Below, one piece after another: positions 22,135 through 28,080 of a stretch of 28,080 nucleotides of DNA (position 1 is its first letter; every line of letters starts with the position of its first letter). The DNA is from Cruorifilaria tuberocauda (lineage: Eukaryota > Nematoda > Chromadorea > Rhabditida > Onchocercidae). Position numbers and translations under genes: made by a program. The stretch lies in contig JABVXU010000656.1 of NCBI GenBank assembly GCA_013365365.1, positions 1 to 28,080 of the forward strand, in the 5' to 3' direction. A model generated the notes under the pieces. It saw only the letters and a list, made by a program, of their open reading frames with translations, ran no database searches and was not told the origin of the DNA.

Positions 22135-23656
22135 TGATAGAATGGAAAATTAATTATGCTATTTTGTGCTGTGAAATTAAATTGCAATTTTTTATAACGT
22201 TGAAAAAACTGTCAAGATGAAATAAGAGAAGTTTGATTTCTTACTTATATCAAAATTTTTTTCAAGCCAAGAAACAAGTTACTTTCAATGATTTCCTTCT
22301 TTTATATTGAAATTTTGAAAGTATGAAATTTCATTGATGCGTTATTTAAATGGTGACAGTTGGTGGATAGAGTTTGAAGAGATGATTTAACTCGCTTCAA
22401 CGAACATTTACACGTACGTATTTAAGCCATTAAGTTAATAGGTTTTAGCTAATAGTTCAAGATAATCGTATTTCATGTTATTTTGTATTTATATGAAATT
22501 ACATTTTAAAAGTATCGATGATTGTATTTCCTAAAAATTTATGCATTCTGCATACTGCTTATAAAAATAGCTTGTTAATACTATTCAAATGTTAGAAAAT
22601 TTGAAAGTAATGAATCACAAATGTAACATATAAGGTTTCGAGAATACAATAGCAGACAGCAATCAAGGTGACCACTATTTGAGAAGGTATGCTTATGTTT
22701 CAAATATATAATTTCTCTGAATTTTTTCTTTTTTCTTTTGTTAGTGCCATTTATTAACAATTTGTACTTTTCTTCCTACTTTTTAATTTTCAAATTCATG
22801 TATTCTCATCGAGTTTCCCGAAGTTTTTCTATTTGAAATATCGAGATTTTCTCTTCTGGCATTTATTTGATAGCAATTTAAACTTCTCTTTCACATCTTT
22901 CAAAAGTTTGTAATGTACAGTTATTGTTGTGAATGGATGAAAGAAGAAAGCAAAAAAAAAATAATATACTATAAAATAAATGTTTTGTGAAAAATATTCT
23001 AACTTATAAGAAAGGTATCAAATGGATGGAGATTTATTTGAAAGGAAAAAATGACAAGTAATCAGGTAGGTAAAAGTAAAAAAATTGTCGAGATTTATTT
23101 ATTATAATTTTATAAAAGTTTTCAATGCATAACAGATAGAATATTTTTCAATTTTATAAGCTTTTCATATTGTTGCTTAGTAATAACAATTAGTAATAAT
23201 GAATAAAATTGATTAATTATCAATTATTTTTGCTACTTTTCCTTCCTATTCTTACTGCTATATTGTGATAAAGTAATGAAAATATTGTATATGAAATTTT
23301 TTTTTTATTATTGTCAAAAAATGAAATGAATTAATGATATCATAATCGGGAAGAAATATTTCCTTATTATATTATCAATGCTTGATAAAAAAAAATATTT
23401 AATTAGAGTTATTATGATATTGTGAGTTGAATTATTTCATGAATTGGAGAAAAAATGTTTCAGTGCAATTTTTTGAATTTTTTTTAACCTCATTTTTTAT
23501 TGATTGGTAAATGAGAAAGTTTATTTAAAAAATTTTAATTATTTTTATAATAAACGTTTCAATCAGTTAATCAGATATTCTTTATCGGTATTAATGATTA
23601 TACTAAATGAAATTGCTTCCAAATGTGTAATACTTTTCTAAAAAGTATAATAGTTC

Positions 23657-23711
23657 ATTTGGGAATTATGATGATAATAAATTTCTTGAAGTTTTCATCT
23701 ATGATATTTCC
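23657..23711. repeat. Diverged duplicate, copy 1 of 2
   Basis: The segment ATTTGGGAATTATGATGATA and its continuation matches 23833-23884, including the shared core ATAATAA(A/G)TTTCTTGAAGTT. The offset is about 176 bases. Confidence 0.7.
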
Positions 23712-23832
23712 TGTTTCAATTAAATCCAACTTTTCATGCATAATTGCAGAGTAATAGGAAGAAGGACAGCTTAAAATCATATATAGAGATTGATTAATAG
23801 TTGCAAACTAAATACATACTTCCGAATGACTA

Positions 23833-23884
23833 TTTGGAATCACGATGATAATAAGTTTCTTGAAGTTATCACTTATAATATCCA
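23833..23884. repeat. Diverged duplicate, copy 2 of 2
   Basis: This is the second copy of the segment at 23657-23711, with several substitutions and a small indel, so it is an old local duplication. Confidence 0.7.
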
Positions 23885-24565
23885 CTACTTTTCAGTTTGT
23901 TTAAGTTTAATTTCATCAAGGCAAATTCTATCGAATTTATAAATGTTCAATGAGAAAAAAAAAATTTAACAATTCAGTAGCTTTTTTAATAATGATAACG
24001 TGATTTGTTCGTTTTGTTTTTCCTTTTTTCTTTTTAATATTTCCAACAAAATAATTTTTAGTAAATTATTGTTGAAATTCATATTACTACAAATATCCGT
24101 GACATTTCTTATCCGATAATCAATCATATCATGAATGCATTGATAGAACTGATAAGAAAATAAATGAGGAAAACTTGTTTAAGAATGAGCAGAAGGGAAT
24201 TGTTGAAAAGAAACTAAAACGGACTTGATTATAATTGTATCGTGGAAATTCCCCCTTTTTTTTTGCTTAATTTAAATTAATTTAATAAAATTTTCGAACA
24301 GAAAATTTCATTTCAGTTACCAGTAAGTTACTGTAATCGAATCACTCATATCATTTGATGTCTGATATGACCAATAACAAAATTGAAAGTTAGCAAATAA
24401 TCACAAAAGTATGAAATGAGTTATCAAGTAGCAATAATGAATTCAAATAATTTATCACTCTGTGATTATCAGCACAATTGCTTCTATTAGAAAAAAAAGG
24501 AAGGAAGGATTAAATATAATATCATCGAGAATGATAAAATATAAACATATGTAAAGAAGGAGGAA

Positions 24566-24619
24566 ACGTTATATGATAAGCTCATAAATGATACGTTATA
24601 TGATAAGCTTATAAATGAT
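24566..24619. repeat. 27-bp tandem duplication, two copies
   Basis: Units starting with ACGTTATATGATAAGC at 24566 and 24593 differ by a single base (CTCATA versus CTTATA). Confidence 0.95.
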
Positions 24620-26192
24620 AACAAACAAAAAAGTAAGAAAGAAAAAAAGTTAGTATAATAAGATTTGACTGGACGACATTTGGCGTATATATATATATAA
24701 TAAATTGAGTGATAAAACTATTAACGATGTTTAAAAATGCCACTTGATAAGTTTTCTAAAACTTCAGGATATACATTATGAAAATAACTGATAAATAATT
24801 AATAATTGATAAGATCAAATTTACTAACGTTACCTATTTATATCGTATTTAATTTATCATAGAAAAGGTTTACATTAGCATTACCTGTTTTTCTATCGAC
24901 ATAGATGAATGCATTTGTAATTTAAATTATGTAATTTAATTAGAAAACATTATTACTAATTTTTAAATTATTTCATATTAGTTAATTTTGATTAGATATT
25001 TTAATAAATATTATCATAAAGAGGTATACGTGTATGTTTATATAACATTATGATAAATAAAACATATCACTGCTTTCTTTTTTACAATCAATTAATGGCT
25101 AACTTTAATTCAATAAACAAGAAGTGAATAAACTAACTGTAATTTAATTTATCAAATGTTAAAAAAATCGATGCATTGATAATTGATAAAATAATCATCG
25201 CTTTTTTATTTTTTATTTTTCACTATCAAGCACAACTCATTCTTTTCCTTTTCATTATTAAAATTACTGAAAGTGGGAGGAAGTAAAGTTAACGTTTATG
25301 CCTACGATAAGCGAAGGAGAAAAGGAGGAAATGGAATTTTCAATTTTAAAATATCATCATTAAAATGAAAGAAAAAAGTAATGCCATAGAAAGCATTTTT
25401 ATTCTTTTGGCAATTGTCTCGATTTACCTACCGGAAATTTTCCTATTTTACCTTATTAATTCACTTCTTAAGAAGTACTTGAGAGGACATTGAAATTTGG
25501 TATGACAGTTTAATCGAAGTAGAATACTTCGATTTTAACTTAACGTTCTAATTGTTAATTTCATTTATCAAACCTTTTATTATCATTATTGCCATTACTA
25601 TTATTATTTATTGTAATTATAATAATCATTATTGTTTATTATTCAATTTATTGTTGATTACTGTTATTATTACTATTGATTATCATCACTGCTAAGATTT
25701 ATTTGTTTGCTGAAATTTCCGCAACAACGACACAAAAAAGGAATTATGAGAATTCAAAAGTAAAAATCAATTTCTTAAACTATTTTTTCCCTTTCAGATT
25801 TTCATATCGTAAAGATAAATGATAAAATATTCTGTTTTAAGTAGTTTGGATCAAAAGAAACAAAAATATGCTTCTATTAAATGATAATTTAAAATTTTCA
25901 AAAATATCTTTCCTTTTATTGCAATCATTTAAGTATGACATAAAAATAATAATAATTTAATAATTAGAAACATTGGAAAAAGAAATTGTTTTCATCGTTA
26001 ATGTCTTAAATGATATGCAATTAATTAAATTTCATGCATTCATTTGCAATCATTTGATTATTTATCAATGAGAAATGAATTGAAAATGAAAATTAAATAA
26101 GCATAAATGCGTGCAGGAATGTAATTTACAATAAATTAAATGAAGAAAGAAATCCGGATGGATTGTTTTGGTGAATGAATAAGCGTCATCAT

Positions 26193-26219
26193 TGATTTAG
26201 CTCTTTCTAAGCTAAATCA
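26193..26219. repeat. Perfect 10-bp inverted repeat
   Basis: TGATTTAGCT (26193-26202) and AGCTAAATCA (26210-26219) form a perfect stem around a 7-nt loop, about 470 bases upstream of the kinesin ATG. Function unknown. Confidence 0.6.
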
Positions 26220-26610
26220 CATGTTAGCTTATTAGTATGTGTATGTGTGTATAAATCTAGATCGGTAACGATTATAGGTAGGAATAAGTTATTTACAGGT
26301 ATGTAATTAAAGCTAAAAAAAAAAAAAGAAATTTTTAATAATTGAGAGAAGAAGAGAAGAAAGACAGAAAAAAAAAACGAGTAAGAGATAAAAAGTAAAA
26401 AAAGGAAAAGGAAGGAAGGGCAGATTTGAAATGATCATTTTCTTCGAGAATGGGAAAGGAAAAAAAATTTCTTGCATTAAAAAAGAATTTAAATGTGAAA
26501 GTGCACCGAATGTATTTCATAATAAATGTTTAGCATATCTCAGAGAATGTATGTTTGCATAGCGAAAATGGATTGTAAAATGAATGAATAGCACTATGCT
26601 TTAAAGAGCG

Positions 26611-26625
26611 GTTGCTAAGAGCGAC
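26611..26625 (+). promoter_or_regulatory. Candidate X-box (RFX/DAF-19 site) upstream of the kinesin gene
   Basis: GTTGCT-AAG-AGCGAC fits the two X-box half-sites (RYYNYY and RRNRAC) with a 3-base spacer, one base more than the usual two. It ends 66 bases before the ATG, the distance range known for ciliary genes. It sits in a locally GC-richer patch. Confidence 0.45.
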
Positions 26626-26649
26626 TATTATTTGAATGCAATATTCAAC

Positions 26650-26690
26650 TTTTTAGATTCCAACAATTATCAGATATTATCCCTAAACAG
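26650..26690 (+). promoter_or_regulatory. Candidate leader acceptors of the kinesin mRNA
   Basis: CTTTTTAG ends at 26656 (34-nt leader), and AAACAG ends at 26690, directly before the ATG. Either may receive the spliced leader; the first has the better pyrimidine tract. Confidence 0.4.
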
Positions 26691-27971
26691 ATGGCGGAAA
26701 GTGTCCGTGTAATATGTCGATGTCGTCCATTAAATAATCGTGAAATAAATCTTAATTCACAGGTAAACAACAGTTTAATAATATTTTTTTTTGTTAATGT
26801 TCATTTATTTTTATTCCATTTCAATTCTTTTTTTTCCCTCCTATTATGTTCTGCTGCATTCTTATTGTTTTGTTTGTTTCGTAAACGATTATTGAACATT
26901 TCTTTTTTGTTTATTTTTGCAAGAAAAAAAAAAATTGCGATAATAATATCTGTTGATTTGTTTTTCTTTTTTTTTTTTTCCTCCAGTATGTTTACATTCT
27001 TATTGTTTTGTTTGTTTCGTAAATAATTTTGCAAGAAAAAAAAATTTCTTTTTTTTTTGCATGCAATAAGGCAAAATTGCATGTTTCAAAAATTTGAAAA
27101 CTGATAATGGAAGTATGTGATATGTGATGATCGATCAAATTTTATGCATCAATGGATTTATAATTTTGAAATTTCAATCAGATTTCAATGTTTCTTAAAT
27201 AAAAGAAATGTGCAACAAAATAATCAAAAAATTTTTTTCGAAAATATCATTTCTCTCTATCATTTAAATCTATTTTTCATAATGAGAAACAGTTGAAACA
27301 GTCTTTTGAACAATATCATAATTAAGATTATAAGATTAATTAATATATGTTTATATCATTGTTTAATTTTAGTAGGTGGAATATTTCAGGTATATTTGCA
27401 TATTTTTAAAGATTAAAAAAAGTTCTGGATCAAAAATAAGTTGAAAATATTGAAATTTCTTTTTTTTTTTAATTATTAAACAGAAGGATTTTCGTCGAGA
27501 GAAATGAAAAAGTAATAAAAAACATATTTATATTTTGATATTGTTTTCTTTTTTCTTTCTAATTTTAAACTTTTCTTTCTTTTTTTGAAATTTGTTTATT
27601 TAACATGATTTTTCGTATTATGGAATAGTAACCACCAGATGTTATCTTATATCTTGCTGGCAATATTTTCTTCTGACAATTTAAAAGAATACATCAGCAA
27701 ATTGAAAATGAAGTCAGGTGTAAAAATCATAGTATGCTTCATTCAATAATTATTAATTACGTCATATGCTCCAAGTAATTTTCATCGTTTTCTAGGAATT
27801 CAAAGTAAAATTATTGAAATTCAGATATGTGTAGAAATGGATCAAAGTTGTGGACAGGTAATACTACACGGTGAAAATGGTTGCTCGAAGCAATTCACAT
27901 TCGATGGTGTTTATTATATGGATGCTACAGCCGAGCAGATCTATAATGAAATTGTCTATCCACTTGTTGAA
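26691..27971 (+). CDS. osm-3: Kinesin-2 motor, OSM-3/KIF17 type (5' part, continues beyond window)
   Basis: Exon 1 (26691-26762) and exon 2 (27825-27971) join in phase 0 and encode the first 73 residues of a kinesin motor domain; the next intron begins at 27972. Exon 1 has the kinesin start SVRVICRCRPLNNRE. Exon 2 carries the conserved FTFDGVYYMDATAEQIYNE followed by PLVE, which matches the OSM-3/KIF17 pattern KQFTFDGAY....TEQIYN.I.YPLVE more closely than other kinesins I recall. OSM-3/KIF17 is a homodimeric plus-end motor for intraflagellar transport; in nematodes it builds the distal segments of sensory cilia. The ATP-binding P-loop would lie in the next exon, outside the window. A TCTAG acceptor earlier in the exon 2 region (27794-27795) is not used, since TTCAG at 27824 gives the family-like join NSQ-ICVEM. 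Confidence 0.88.
26857..27040 (+). repeat. Duplicated segment in kinesin intron 1
   Basis: A 29-base sequence beginning CATTCTTATTGTTTTGTTTG occurs at 26857-26885 and again, identical, at 26995-27023, a 138-base offset. Both copies are preceded by poly-T/CCTCC and followed by TTTTGCAAGAAAAAA, with a deletion of about 28 bases in the second copy. Open frames crossing it on both strands are artefacts. Confidence 0.9.
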
Positions 27972-28080
27972 GTAAATATTCAAATTATAATTTTAGTAAA
28001 TTAATTATCTCTAAATTCTATTTAAACTTATACTTAAATGAATTAAATTGAATTTATCGTTATTTCACTAATCTTTCAAA

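Larger units (their letters stand above)
22135..26600. other. Long AT-rich intergenic region
   Basis: No gene is supported on either strand. It contains the duplicated segment at 23657/23833, the 27-bp pair at 24566, a short (AT)n run at about 24686-24699, imperfect ATT/ATC triplets at about 25575-25690, a perfect short hairpin at 26193, and a purine-rich tract at about 26314-26425. Confidence 0.5.

Noticed and set aside
26801..27082. Lys/Asn-rich minus-strand open frame and the matching Phe/Leu-rich plus-strand frame in kinesin intron 1
   Set aside because: Both arise from poly-A/poly-T intron sequence and a local duplication.
1..28080. CRISPR arrays, phage genes, bacterial operons or toxin-antitoxin systems
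   Set aside because: The genes are spliced eukaryotic families and the repeats are short tandem or simple repeats without spacers.

Overview
The window looks like nuclear DNA of a nematode, most likely a parasitic clade III (filarial-type) worm. The reasons are strongly AT-rich intergenic DNA, many short-to-medium introns with GT..AG borders and TTTCAG-like acceptors, probable spliced-leader acceptors a few bases before start codons, and clear animal gene families. No bacterial operon structure is present. The species call is an inference; I could not compare sequences.

Layout. 1-6722: mostly AT-rich intergenic DNA. It holds a possible 3' terminal exon of an upstream gene at the left edge, a (GA)n microsatellite, a long imperfect hairpin at 2766-2854 that looks like a small-RNA precursor, and a stretch (about 3.5-5.85 kb) with plus-strand coding-like relics broken by stops. 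6723-8966 (minus): a complete six-exon ALY/REF mRNA-export adaptor gene (248 aa). 8990-10895: the head-to-head intergenic region, with a decayed ClpX-like fragment and a CpG-rich island. 10924-12589 (plus): a complete five-exon 60S ribosomal protein L18 gene (188 aa) whose first coding exon is only the ATG. 12777-13085 (minus): two linked exons of an unrecognised gene, tail-to-tail with RPL18. 13086-16700: mostly noncoding, with tandem repeats and a (GT)n tract. 16719-21935 (plus): a seven-exon gene for a 756-aa single-pass membrane protein with a His12 tract, one TM helix and a long Ser/Pro-rich cytoplasmic tail carrying a DSGxxS motif and ending in poly-Ser. 21936-26600: repeats and AT-rich DNA. 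26691 to the right edge (plus): the first two exons of a kinesin-2 motor of the OSM-3/KIF17 type, with a candidate RFX/DAF-19 X-box 66-80 bases upstream of the ATG.

Functionally, the ALY/REF-RPL18 pair is housekeeping (mRNA export and translation) in divergent orientation. The kinesin is a ciliary transport motor, and the X-box-like site fits ciliary regulation. The membrane protein is the least understood complete gene. All exon models were assembled by hand from reading frame, splice signals and phase matching, and each multi-exon model closes without a phase conflict.
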